From: Bacteriovoracaceae bacterium | Lineage (GTDB): Bacteria; Bdellovibrionota; UBA1018 | DNA length: 13,804 bases | Direction: 5' to 3' | Assembly (NCBI GenBank): GCA_947446835.1 | Contig: CANFHS010000042.1 | Coordinates: 1-13,804 of the forward strand | In this document: in pieces, positions 1 through 6,710 of the stretch | Layout of the letters: each line of letters starts with the position of its first letter | Position numbering within the stretch: position 1 is the stretch's first letter | Translations under genes and position numbers: made by a program | Notes under the pieces: model-generated | The model's database searches: none | Seen by the model: the letters and a program-made list of their open reading frames with translations, nothing else | Told to the model about the DNA's origin: nothing

Positions 1-62
1 AGCGCCAACGCGGCGCACAGCCATAAAAGCCAATGGGGTTGGCTCCACCGATCTTCCACCAT
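1..62 (-). CDS. possible N-terminal fragment of a membrane or exported protein, cut by the window edge
   Basis: On the minus strand an ATG at 62-60 opens a frame that runs off the left edge. It gives about 20 residues, beginning MVEDRWSQPHW and continuing LLWLCAALA. A short polar start followed by a Trp/Leu/Ala-rich stretch is what a signal peptide or N-terminal membrane anchor looks like. It lies 71 nt downstream of the 473-aa gene on the same strand. There is no good Shine-Dalgarno sequence. A weak TTGAGT-N17-TAGACC pair lies immediately upstream. With so few codons it could be chance, and a plus-strand gene ending in this region (in-frame stops at 24-26 and 73-75) cannot be excluded. Confidence 0.35.
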   Translation of the reverse strand, partial: MVEDRWSQPHWLLWLCAALA

Positions 63-107
63 TCCACAGGTCTAGGCCTGCGCGTCGCGAAACTCAAGGG
101 CGGGCGC

Positions 108-135
108 AAAAGAGCGACGCGGACGCTTTCGCGTC
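108..135 (-). terminator. weak candidate intrinsic terminator after the 473-aa gene
   Basis: Read on the minus strand, GACGCG (135-130) can pair with CGCGTC (121-116) around an 8-nt loop. A TTTT run (111-108) follows 4 nt later. The hairpin overlaps the stop codon of the 473-aa gene (136-134). An alternative GACGC/GCGTC stem with a GAAA tetraloop uses the same bases. The stem is short and the T run is both short and displaced, so termination here is tentative. Confidence 0.3.
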
Positions 136-1555
136 AGGCTGCGGCTTTGCCCGGGGCTCGGTGAGTCGAGAGGGTCTGGAGCTTGGCCAGTCGCTCCTGC
201 TCCTGCTGGCGCAGCTCCGCCAGGCGCCGCTTGAGCTGGACCGCCTGGAGCGACCCGGGCTCGGTGGTTTCGAGCGAAGCCAGCTGCGCTTCGAGGTCCT
301 CGATGGCCTGGGCGTCCTGCTGCAGACGGTCGCGCAACGCGTCGATCAGGTCGTCCGACCCGGCGGGTTCGGTCCATTCCTGGGGCAGTCCGACTCCGCC
401 CGCGCGCAGCTCGCGGATCTCTTCCTCGCGCTGGGCCAGGGTTTCGCGCAGGTCGCGCACCTTGATGGCGGCCTCGTAGATGCGCTTGTCGTATTGGGCT
501 CGATCATTCATGGCGCTGGGGGGTTGCCCGGGTACCAGATTGGCGGGAAGCGGCAGCGGCAGGAGCAGCGGGTCGCCGGCCGTGGGCTCCTGGTAGAATT
601 TTTCGATCAGCAGGCTGGAAGCGATCGGAGCCACCCAGATGGAGTGCGCCTCGTCCGGATGGGTTTCGGCCACTGCCGACGGAAAAAACACCACGGTCAC
701 TTCCGTGTCGCCGGTCTCGGGGACCACCTGGACGCGCACCAGGTCGGCATGCTTGATGAGCAGCTGCGCGGGGTGGCTGGGTGCCATCGAATCGTGGCGG
801 AACTGGCGCACCAGCTGGGCCGGCGAGCGTCCCCGCTGCCGGTAGCCCAGGCGCAGCACGTAGGCCTTTTCGTCGCAGGCCACCTGGAAGCTGGCCTTGG
901 GAACCCGGGCATGCACGTTGTTGATCAGCTCGCTCTTGCCGGGGCCCTCTTCGTAGACCAGCGCCCACAGGGCGGTGATGGCCAGGCGGATGGGAGTGCC
1001 GCGTGCCTCGGCCCATTCGGCCGAGCCGGGGATCTTGAGGCACTGGTCCAGACGGTAGCCCAGACCGTGGCCCGAGTACCAGGCTTCGAAGTACGACGGG
1101 GTGCGGGACTCGAGCCAGGGGCGGATGCCGGTGCGCAGCTCATCGTGCAGCACGGAGCGGAAGATGTGGCTCAGCTCGCCCTGGCGCAGATTCAGCGTGT
1201 CGACGAGGAGCGAGCGATTGAAGCCTTCGGACGCATGCTCCAGCTCGGTGGAATAAAGCGGTTCGGCGATGTAGCCCGCCGAGGTGGGACCCCGGAGGCG
1301 GGTGATTCCGAAGTGGGCCTCGACCCGGTGCCAGCTCAGGTGAAGGTGCCAAGGCAGCAGCAGCAGCTGGCAGGGTTGCCGGTCCAGTCGCTCCAGGACC
1401 TTGGCTTCTTCGGGCGGCTCGCGCAGGATTTCCACCTGGGCCAGGCGCCTCAGAGACTGCAGCTGACGCATCAGCATCTCGGTCCGCTCGCGCGACAAGC
1501 GCGGGTCCTGGACCAGCAAGAGACGCGGCAGTGGATTGCGGGACTCGTCACCCAT
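134..1555 (-). CDS. orphan 473-aa protein: receiver-like N-terminus, unknown core, coiled-coil C-terminus
   Basis: I do not recognise a family. Residues 10-100 alternate in a way that resembles a response-regulator receiver fold: a strand at 10-17 (PRLLLVQD), a helix, a strand at 41-45, a helix at 48-60, and a strand at 63-69 (QLLLLPW). The residue after that strand, where the phospho-acceptor Asp should lie, is not acidic, and only one Asp remains of the usual acidic pair. If it is a receiver it is a pseudo-receiver (inference). Residues 105-325 form a mixed core rich in Trp, Tyr and His. A Pro/Leu-rich linker covers 327-347. Two strongly charged heptad-like segments at 356-386 and 402-461 should form coiled coils, implying oligomerisation or a partner. 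There is no signal peptide or membrane segment, so it is probably cytoplasmic. The ATG at 1555 leaves about 50 nt to the divergent metG start. A nearly continuous antisense open frame covers the gene, but its composition is that of a codon-bias shadow. Confidence 0.8.
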   Translation of the reverse strand: MGDESRNPLPRLLLVQDPRLSRERTEMLMRQLQSLRRLAQVEILREPPEEAKVLERLDRQPCQLLLLPWHLHLSWHRVEAHFGITRLRGPTSAGYIAEPLYSTELEHASEGFNRSLLVDTLNLRQGELSHIFRSVLHDELRTGIRPWLESRTPSYFEAWYSGHGLGYRLDQCLKIPGSAEWAEARGTPIRLAITALWALVYEEGPGKSELINNVHARVPKASFQVACDEKAYVLRLGYRQRGRSPAQLVRQFRHDSMAPSHPAQLLIKHADLVRVQVVPETGDTEVTVVFFPSAVAETHPDEAHSIWVAPIASSLLIEKFYQEPTAGDPLLLPLPLPANLVPGQPPSAMNDRAQYDKRIYEAAIKVRDLRETLAQREEEIRELRAGGVGLPQEWTEPAGSDDLIDALRDRLQQDAQAIEDLEAQLASLETTEPGSLQAVQLKRRLAELRQQEQERLAKLQTLSTHRAPGKAAA

Positions 1556-1570
1556 CCCTTGCGTATCGGC

Positions 1571-1600
1571 TGGACAGGGTGGAGGGCTTGAGATTACAAA
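1571..1600 (+). promoter_or_regulatory. candidate sigma-70-type promoter of metG
   Basis: TGGACA at 1571-1576 (5 of 6 to TTGACA), an 18-nt spacer and TACAAA at 1595-1600 (4 of 6 to TATAAT) lie in the gap between the divergent 473-aa gene and metG. Transcription would start on or beside the GTG at 1606, giving a leaderless mRNA. That would explain why no Shine-Dalgarno sequence sits at a normal distance from this start. It rests on consensus matching alone. Confidence 0.3.
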
Positions 1601-1605
1601 GTTTT

Positions 1606-3153
1606 GTGGCCTTCTACATCACGACTCCGATCTATTACGTCAATGATTACCCCCACATCGGGCACGCCTACACCACGGTGGTGGCCGACGTGCTGAGGCG
1701 CTACCGCCAGCTTTTTGGCGAAGAGACGCTGTTCCTGACCGGAGTCGACGAGCACGGCCAGAAGGTCCAGGCCGCCGCCGAAAAGCGCGGGCTTCCCCCC
1801 CAGCAGCACTGCGACGAGATGTCGCAGAACTTCCGCGACATCTGGAAGGAGCTGGGAGTCGAGCCGGACCGGTTCATCCGCACCACCGATGCTTTCCACA
1901 AGCAGGGCGTCCAGGCCGCGCTCCAGCAGCTCTGGGATGCGGGCGAAATCTACGCCTCGGAGTACGAAGGCTGGTACGCCCAGGCCGACGAGATCTTCTA
2001 CACCGAAAAGGACCTGGTCGGCGGCAAGGCCCCCACGGGCGCCGAGGTGGTGCGCATCACGGAGAAGAACTACTTTTTCCGGATGTCCAAGTACCAGGAG
2101 CGGCTGATCCGCCACATCCAGGACAACCCCGAGTTCATCGAGCCGGATTTCCGGCGCAACGAGGTGCTGGGTTTCCTCAAGCAGCCGCTCAATGACCTGT
2201 GCATTTCACGTCCCAAGTCGCGCCTGTCGTGGGGCATCGAGATTCCCTTCGACCGCGACTACGTCACCTACGTCTGGTTCGATGCGCTCCTGAACTACGC
2301 CACGGCGGTAGGTTACGCCCAGGCGGAAAAAGCCGGGGAGTTCGAGAAATTCTGGAACGGCAATGAGGCCTGCGTCTACCACCTGCTGGGCAAGGACATC
2401 CTGACCACGCACGCGGTGTACTGGCCCACGATGCTGATGGCGCTGGGGCTGCAGTTGCCGCGCACGCTGTTCGCGCACGGCTGGTGGCTGACGGCCGACA
2501 ACGAGAAGATGTCCAAGTCCAAGGGCACGGTGGTCCGCCCGCTGGACGTGAAGAACCTGGTGGGCGTGGAGCCGTTCCGCTACTTCCTGCTACGCGACAT
2601 CCGGCTGGGCAGCGACGCGCAGTTCTCGGTACCGCTGGTGCTGACCCGGGTGAACTCCGAGCTGGCCAACAATCTGGGCAACCTTCTTTCGCGGTCGCTC
2701 AGCCTGGTGGGCAAGTACTTCGACGGCAAGGTGCCCCAACCGGGCGATGATCCCCGCACCCTGGACCTCGCCCGGATGGCGGCGGCGACGGGCTCGCGCG
2801 TGCGTGATGCCGTCCTGTCCTGGGAACCGCAGCAGGCGCTGGGGCACATCATCGACCTGATGACCGCGGCCAACCAGTACCTGGCCGATCGCGCGCCCTG
2901 GAAGCAGGCCAAAGAGGACCTGCCCGCCGCGGGCGAGACGCTCTACGCCGCGCTCGAAACCCTCCGCATCGCGGGCATCCTGCTCAGTCCGGTGATGCCG
3001 CAAAAGGCCGCCGAGCTCCTGAAGCGCGTGGGCTGGGAAAAGGCCGTGGCCTACGAGGACACCCTGAACTGGGGCGGCCTCGAGCCGGGCTCGCCGGTGG
3101 TGAGCGGCGATCCGCTGTTCCCGCGCATCGAGCTTCCCGAAGCGCAGGCCTGA
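1606..3153 (+). CDS. metG: methionine--tRNA ligase (MetRS), short zinc-less form
   Basis: This class I aminoacyl-tRNA synthetase charges tRNA-Met with methionine in the cytoplasm and is essential for initiation and elongation. The N-terminus reads AFYITTPIYYVND. The HIGH signature (residues 17-20, in PHIGHAYTT) and the KMSKS loop (residues 301-305, in NEKMSKSKGTVV) are both intact. The family motif APTGAEV and the RRNEVLGF segment also match. Where zinc-binding MetRS carry Cys pairs (YCxxC), this protein reads WYAQADEIFY, so it belongs to the zinc-less type. At 515 aa it ends after the anticodon-binding helical domain and lacks the C-terminal tRNA-binding (Trbp111-like) extension. The GTG at 1606 is chosen because it puts the first strand at the very N-terminus. 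An ATG at 1531 would overlap the divergent gene, and a TTG at 1588 sits too close to GGAGGG. The histidine kinase gene follows after 79 nt. Confidence 0.96.
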   Translation: MAFYITTPIYYVNDYPHIGHAYTTVVADVLRRYRQLFGEETLFLTGVDEHGQKVQAAAEKRGLPPQQHCDEMSQNFRDIWKELGVEPDRFIRTTDAFHKQGVQAALQQLWDAGEIYASEYEGWYAQADEIFYTEKDLVGGKAPTGAEVVRITEKNYFFRMSKYQERLIRHIQDNPEFIEPDFRRNEVLGFLKQPLNDLCISRPKSRLSWGIEIPFDRDYVTYVWFDALLNYATAVGYAQAEKAGEFEKFWNGNEACVYHLLGKDILTTHAVYWPTMLMALGLQLPRTLFAHGWWLTADNEKMSKSKGTVVRPLDVKNLVGVEPFRYFLLRDIRLGSDAQFSVPLVLTRVNSELANNLGNLLSRSLSLVGKYFDGKVPQPGDDPRTLDLARMAAATGSRVRDAVLSWEPQQALGHIIDLMTAANQYLADRAPWKQAKEDLPAAGETLYAALETLRIAGILLSPVMPQKAAELLKRVGWEKAVAYEDTLNWGGLEPGSPVVSGDPLFPRIELPEAQA

Positions 3154-3158
3154 AAGAG

Positions 3159-3180
3159 GGCGGTGCCCGGACGCACCGTC
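3159..3180. other. GC-rich hairpin after metG, without a T run
   Basis: GGCGGTGC (3159-3166) pairs with GCACCGTC (3173-3180) as an 8-bp stem with one G-U pair and a 6-nt loop, 5 nt after the metG stop. On the plus strand it is followed by six A (3181-3186) rather than T, and on the minus strand only by CTCTTT. It is therefore not a standard intrinsic terminator in either direction. It could protect the metG mRNA 3' end or act as a pause site. Confidence 0.4.
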
Positions 3181-3204
3181 AAAAAAGAGTCATCGTTCCT
3201 CAAG

Positions 3205-3228
3205 CCTTCCAGCTGTTACCCTGGAAGG
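3205..3228 (+). promoter_or_regulatory. perfect hairpin sequestering the histidine-kinase Shine-Dalgarno site
   Basis: CCTTCCAG (3205-3212) and CTGGAAGG (3221-3228) are perfect 8-base inverted arms around an 8-nt loop. The 3' arm contains most of the GGAAGGA ribosome-binding site of the histidine kinase, whose ATG is at 3233. Folding in the mRNA would hide the site and reduce initiation. The same palindrome in DNA could instead bind a regulator. The structure is seen directly; its role is inferred. Confidence 0.5.
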
Positions 3229-3232
3229 AAGC

Positions 3233-5245
3233 ATGGATGCGACCCCGACTCTCAGAAGCCGGATTCTGGCGGGCGTAGGGACCCTGGCCCTGCTGTCCCT
3301 TTTCGGTTCCGCGGCCAGCCTTTACCGCATCACCGAGGTGAACCGGGGCTTGGACGCCATCAACCTGGTGTCCGTGCCGCTGGGCCGGATCCTGGTCCAG
3401 GTGCGCTCCGACGCGATCCTTTACGGCCGCGAGTTCGAGCGCCGGCTGGGAGTCCAGCATTGGTCGGACGCGCACTGGCAGCCTCGCCCGATACCCCGGT
3501 GGATCGAGGACGTCCTTCTCTCCGAAATCCAGAAATCCGCCGAGCTCGTGGCGCAGGAGCTGCCCTGGGCCGACGAGCCCGCCCGGGCTTCCTGGCGGGA
3601 GTGGCATCGCCGCACCCGCGAAACCCTGGAAGGGCTTCAGCAGGAGTCGGCCCGCCTGTTCCAGGCCCTCGAAAAGCACGATCTGGAAGAGGCGGCCCGC
3701 ATCCACCCGCGTTGGGTGTCGTCGCATGAGGCCTGGGGTCGATCGCTGGACTGGGCCGTCGAGGAACAGGAAAAAGGCGTTCGTGCCACCTTCGGTCGTG
3801 CCGAGTCGCGGGTTTCCCAGCTCCGCACCGGACTCGAGGTGGTGCTGGGCGTGGTGATCTCGCTCTCGCTGCTGCTTCTTTGGTTGGGTGAGCGGGCCCT
3901 TCGTCCGCTGCAGGACCTGACCCGTCTGGTGCGCGACATCGCCCGTCGCGGGGAGTTCCGCAAGGAAGACAAGTCGCTGCTGCCCGAGCTGATGCTGGCC
4001 CGCAACGACGAGGTCAGCCAGCTGGCCCGCGAGTTCCACCGCATGGCCACCGCCCTGCTGGAACGCGAAAAGGTGGTCGAGACCCAGAAAACCCGTCTTC
4101 AGGACCAGAACCGCATGCTGCGGGACATGGGCGAGCTGAACCACAACATCCTGAACTCCATCGAGTCGGTGCTCGTGGTGACCGACCTGGAAGGACGCAT
4201 CCGCCAGGCCAATCCGGGCGCGGTGAAGTGGCTGGGCCGGAGCCAGGAAGAGCTGCTGGACCAGCCCTTGCCGGGCCTCCAGGACGTGGCGGCGCTGCTG
4301 GACCTGGCGGCCGCGCTGGAGCGGCTGCGGGGAGGGGCCGAGACGATCCGGGTTGAACCGCATTCCGTGTCGAACGGGCGGACGCTGGGCGGGATGCTCA
4401 TGCCCTTGCGGTCGCAGGAAGGCGTGACCACCGGGGCCATCCTGGTCCTCGAGGACCTCACCGAATCGCGGGCCCTGGAGCAGCGTCTTCGGCATGCCGA
4501 GAAGCTGGCCGCCGTGGGGCAGATGTCGGCCCAGGTGGCGCACGAGGTGCGGAACCCGCTCCACTCGATCGGGCTCGAGGCCGAGATGGCGCTGGAGCGG
4601 GCGCAGGGCCTGGCTTCGCCCGAGCTCAAGCAGTCGCTGGCTTCCATCCTCCAGTCGGTGGATCGCCTGGAGCAGATCACCGAGAATTACCTGAAGCTGT
4701 CGCGTCTTTCGCCGGGCAAGGCCTCGCGCTTTGACCTGGGAGATGTCCTGGAGAGCGTGCTGGCCACCTATGCGCCGGCTTTCGAGTCCTCGGGCACCCG
4801 CGTGGACTGGTCGCGGCCGCCGCATGCGCTGCAGGTCGAGGGCGACCGCGCGTTGCTGGAGCAGGCGCTGGGGAACCTGGTGCGGAATTCACTGCAGGCG
4901 CTGGAGGGCCGCCAGCAGGGAAGCATCCGCTTCGTGCTCGGCCAGCTGGAGAGCGGCCGCGTGTTCCTGCGCATCGAGGACAACGGACCGGGAATTGCCG
5001 AGTCGCTGCGAGGCCAGCTTTTCACGCCCTTCCTGACCACCAAGGCTTCGGGCACGGGCCTGGGCCTTTCCTTCGTCAAGAAGGTGGTGGATGATTGCGG
5101 GGGCGAAATTTTCTGTCTCCCCACCCGCGCGGGCCAGGGCGCGACCTTCGAGCTTTGCCTTCCGGGCTTGGATGCCCGGAGCCAGGAATCCCTGCCGCCC
5201 CCGTTTCGAAAGGAATCGAACCTGAATGAGCGCATCGGTCTCTGA
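3233..5245 (+). CDS. membrane sensor histidine kinase, NtrB-like, partner of the following sigma-54 activator
   Basis: This protein senses a signal, autophosphorylates on His and should pass the phosphate to the NtrC-type regulator encoded next to it. Domains in order: membrane segment at 11-31; a mostly helical extracytoplasmic region at 32-200, rich in Glu, Arg and Trp and resembling a helical-bundle sensor; membrane segment at 202-219; a HAMP linker at about 220-275; a short coiled coil; a PAS domain at about 300-415; then dimerisation and catalytic domains. The phospho-accepting His is H437 in AHEVRNPLHSIGLE. The ATPase domain has its N box at 547-553 (GNLVRNS), G1 at 583-588 (DNGPGI) and G2 at 607-612 (GTGLGL), so it looks active. 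Spacing from AAGGA to the ATG is about 3-4 nt, and this site lies in a hairpin. The last 20 nt overlap the regulator gene, implying coupled translation. The 670-aa length fits a kinase with sensor, HAMP and PAS domains. The signal is unknown. Confidence 0.93.
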   Translation: MDATPTLRSRILAGVGTLALLSLFGSAASLYRITEVNRGLDAINLVSVPLGRILVQVRSDAILYGREFERRLGVQHWSDAHWQPRPIPRWIEDVLLSEIQKSAELVAQELPWADEPARASWREWHRRTRETLEGLQQESARLFQALEKHDLEEAARIHPRWVSSHEAWGRSLDWAVEEQEKGVRATFGRAESRVSQLRTGLEVVLGVVISLSLLLLWLGERALRPLQDLTRLVRDIARRGEFRKEDKSLLPELMLARNDEVSQLAREFHRMATALLEREKVVETQKTRLQDQNRMLRDMGELNHNILNSIESVLVVTDLEGRIRQANPGAVKWLGRSQEELLDQPLPGLQDVAALLDLAAALERLRGGAETIRVEPHSVSNGRTLGGMLMPLRSQEGVTTGAILVLEDLTESRALEQRLRHAEKLAAVGQMSAQVAHEVRNPLHSIGLEAEMALERAQGLASPELKQSLASILQSVDRLEQITENYLKLSRLSPGKASRFDLGDVLESVLATYAPAFESSGTRVDWSRPPHALQVEGDRALLEQALGNLVRNSLQALEGRQQGSIRFVLGQLESGRVFLRIEDNGPGIAESLRGQLFTPFLTTKASGTGLGLSFVKKVVDDCGGEIFCLPTRAGQGATFELCLPGLDARSQESLPPPFRKESNLNERIGL

Positions 5246-6674
5246 CCTGAATCCGGGCCGCATCCTGCTCGTCGACGACGATCCGCAGTCGCTCGATTCG
5301 ACGCGACGGATCCTGGAGCTGGCCCGTTACCAGGTCACTGTCGCCCGCGATGGCCAGGAAGCGCTTGAAAAGGTCCGCCCCTGCCTTCCCGGCCAGGAGC
5401 ACGAAGGTGCGCCCGGCTTCGATGTGATCCTGACCGACGTCCGCATGCCGCGCCTGGGGGGACTCGAGTTCCTCAAGGCCTACAGCCTGCTTGGCCGCGA
5501 CACGCCGGTCATCCTGATGACCGCCTTCGGGCAGATCGACGAGGCGGTCTGGGCCATGAAGATGGGCGCCGTGGATTTCCTGACCAAGCCTTTCAAGCGC
5601 CAGACCCTGCTGCAGTCGGTGGAGTCGGCCTTGCGCCGGGTCCGGGCCCTGCCGGCCCAGGCATCGGCAGAGGCGCCTTCGACGGCGGCCAGCCGCGCCC
5701 AGGTGGCCTCCGCTCCCGCCATGATTGGCAGCTCCGATTCGATGCGCGAGCTGCGGCGCACGCTGGCGCAGGTGGCGCCCACTTCGGCCACGGTCCTGCT
5801 GCAGGGCGAGAGTGGTACCGGCAAGGAGCTGGTGGCGCGGCTCATCCATTCCGGCAGTCCGCGCGCGCACAAGCCCTTCCTGGCCATCAACTGTGCCGCG
5901 GTTCCCGAGAACCTGATCGAGAGCGAGCTGTTCGGCCATGAAAAAGGCGCCTTCACCGGGGCGGGCCATGCCAAGGCGGGCCTGTTCGAGGTGGCCCATG
6001 GCGGGACCCTGCTGCTCGACGAGATCGGCGACATGCCGCTGGTGCTGCAGGCCAAGCTGCTGAGGACCCTGCAGGAAGGCGAGATCCGCCGCGTGGGCGC
6101 CTCGGGCTCGCGCAAGGTGGACGTCCGGGTCATCGCGGCTTCCCATCGCGACCTGCACGAGAGGGTCCGTGAAGGACTGTTCCGCGAGGACCTGTTGTTC
6201 CGGCTGGAAGTGATTCCGGTGCGCGTGGCGCCGCTCCGCGAGCGCGCCACCGACATTCCCGAGCTGGTCTTCCATTTCCTGAGGCTGGCCTCCTTGCGGC
6301 ACGGCAAGGAAGTGGCGCGCATTTCGCCGCAGGTCCTGGAACGGCTGAGCGGCCATTTCTGGCCGGGCAACATCCGCGAGCTTTCGAATGTCATCGAGCG
6401 CGCCGTCATCTTTGCCGAGGGCGGCCAGATCGAGCTCAAGGACCTGCCCGACCACCTGGCGGGACTCGAAGCGGGAAGCGGGCGTGCTGGCGAAGATCCC
6501 GTGATTCCGGTGCGGCTGGGGACGCCCCTGCGTGACGTGGAAGAGCTGCTCATCCGCAGGACCCTCCAGGCGACCGACGGCGACAAGACCATGACCGCCA
6601 AGCTCCTGGGCATCAATCCGCGGACCATCTACCGCAGGCTGGAACAGGAACGCGGACCCGAATCCGAGAGCTGA
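5226..6674 (+). CDS. sigma-54-dependent response regulator, NtrC family
   Basis: This is a transcription activator that remodels RNA polymerase carrying sigma-54, using ATP, at -24/-12 promoters. A receiver domain (about 11-130) has its acidic cluster at 17-19, phospho-acceptor D71 in LTDVRMP and the conserved Lys K121 in LTKPF. An Ala/Ser/Pro linker covers about 140-165. The AAA+ domain (about 165-400) has Walker A GESGTGKE at 194-201, the sigma-54 contact loop GAFTGA at 241-246 and Walker B with D265-E266 (LLLDEIGD). A FIS-type helix-turn-helix is at about 449-476. All key residues are present and the 482-aa length is typical, so it should be functional. Its start overlaps the kinase gene by 20 nt, and AAAGGAA lies about 11 nt upstream of the ATG. 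Kinase and regulator therefore form a cognate pair. The target genes cannot be read from this window, and the family resemblance (NtrC, AtoC, ZraR) does not identify the signal. Confidence 0.96.
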   Translation: MSASVSDLNPGRILLVDDDPQSLDSTRRILELARYQVTVARDGQEALEKVRPCLPGQEHEGAPGFDVILTDVRMPRLGGLEFLKAYSLLGRDTPVILMTAFGQIDEAVWAMKMGAVDFLTKPFKRQTLLQSVESALRRVRALPAQASAEAPSTAASRAQVASAPAMIGSSDSMRELRRTLAQVAPTSATVLLQGESGTGKELVARLIHSGSPRAHKPFLAINCAAVPENLIESELFGHEKGAFTGAGHAKAGLFEVAHGGTLLLDEIGDMPLVLQAKLLRTLQEGEIRRVGASGSRKVDVRVIAASHRDLHERVREGLFREDLLFRLEVIPVRVAPLRERATDIPELVFHFLRLASLRHGKEVARISPQVLERLSGHFWPGNIRELSNVIERAVIFAEGGQIELKDLPDHLAGLEAGSGRAGEDPVIPVRLGTPLRDVEELLIRRTLQATDGDKTMTAKLLGINPRTIYRRLEQERGPESES

Positions 6675-6680
6675 TCCGGC

Positions 6681-6710
6681 ATGGCTCTTGAAGCCTTTTG
6701 GCTTCCATGA
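6681..6710 (+). promoter_or_regulatory. hairpin and 9-codon upstream ORF before the WrbA-like gene
   Basis: Seven nt after the regulator gene's stop an ATG (6681) opens a nine-codon frame (MALEAFWLP). Its stop, TGA at 6708-6710, overlaps the ATG of the next gene at 6707 (ATGA). Inside it, GAAGCC (6690-6695) and GGCTTC (6700-6705) form a perfect 6-bp stem with a TTTT loop, ending 1 nt before that ATG. Translating the short frame would open the hairpin and deliver ribosomes to the start. Whether it is used is unknown, and its own ribosome-binding site is weak. Confidence 0.3.

Noticed and set aside
24..44. AGCCAA-TGGGG-TTGGCT hairpin that on the minus strand is followed by TTTTAT, resembling a terminator.
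   Set aside because: It would lie inside the candidate N-terminal coding fragment at 62-1 and about 90 nt beyond the 473-aa stop. The hairpin is real but a terminator role is not supported if that gene is real.
161..1591. 476-codon plus-strand open frame opposite the 473-aa gene.
   Set aside because: Same shadow pattern (Gln/Gly/Leu/Arg repeats). The opposite strand encodes clear coiled coils and a structured core.
3200..4825. 541-codon minus-strand open frame opposite the histidine kinase.
   Set aside because: The plus strand encodes an unmistakable kinase. The antisense frame has only codon-bias composition.
5076..6455. 459-codon minus-strand open frame opposite the NtrC-type gene.
   Set aside because: The plus strand has intact receiver, AAA+ and FIS motifs. 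The antisense frame is a shadow.
6678..6692. Possible sigma-54 -24/-12 promoter before the WrbA-like gene.
   Set aside because: GG at 6678-6679 is followed after 10 nt by GA rather than GC, and the flanking bases do not match TTGGCAC or TTGCA well.
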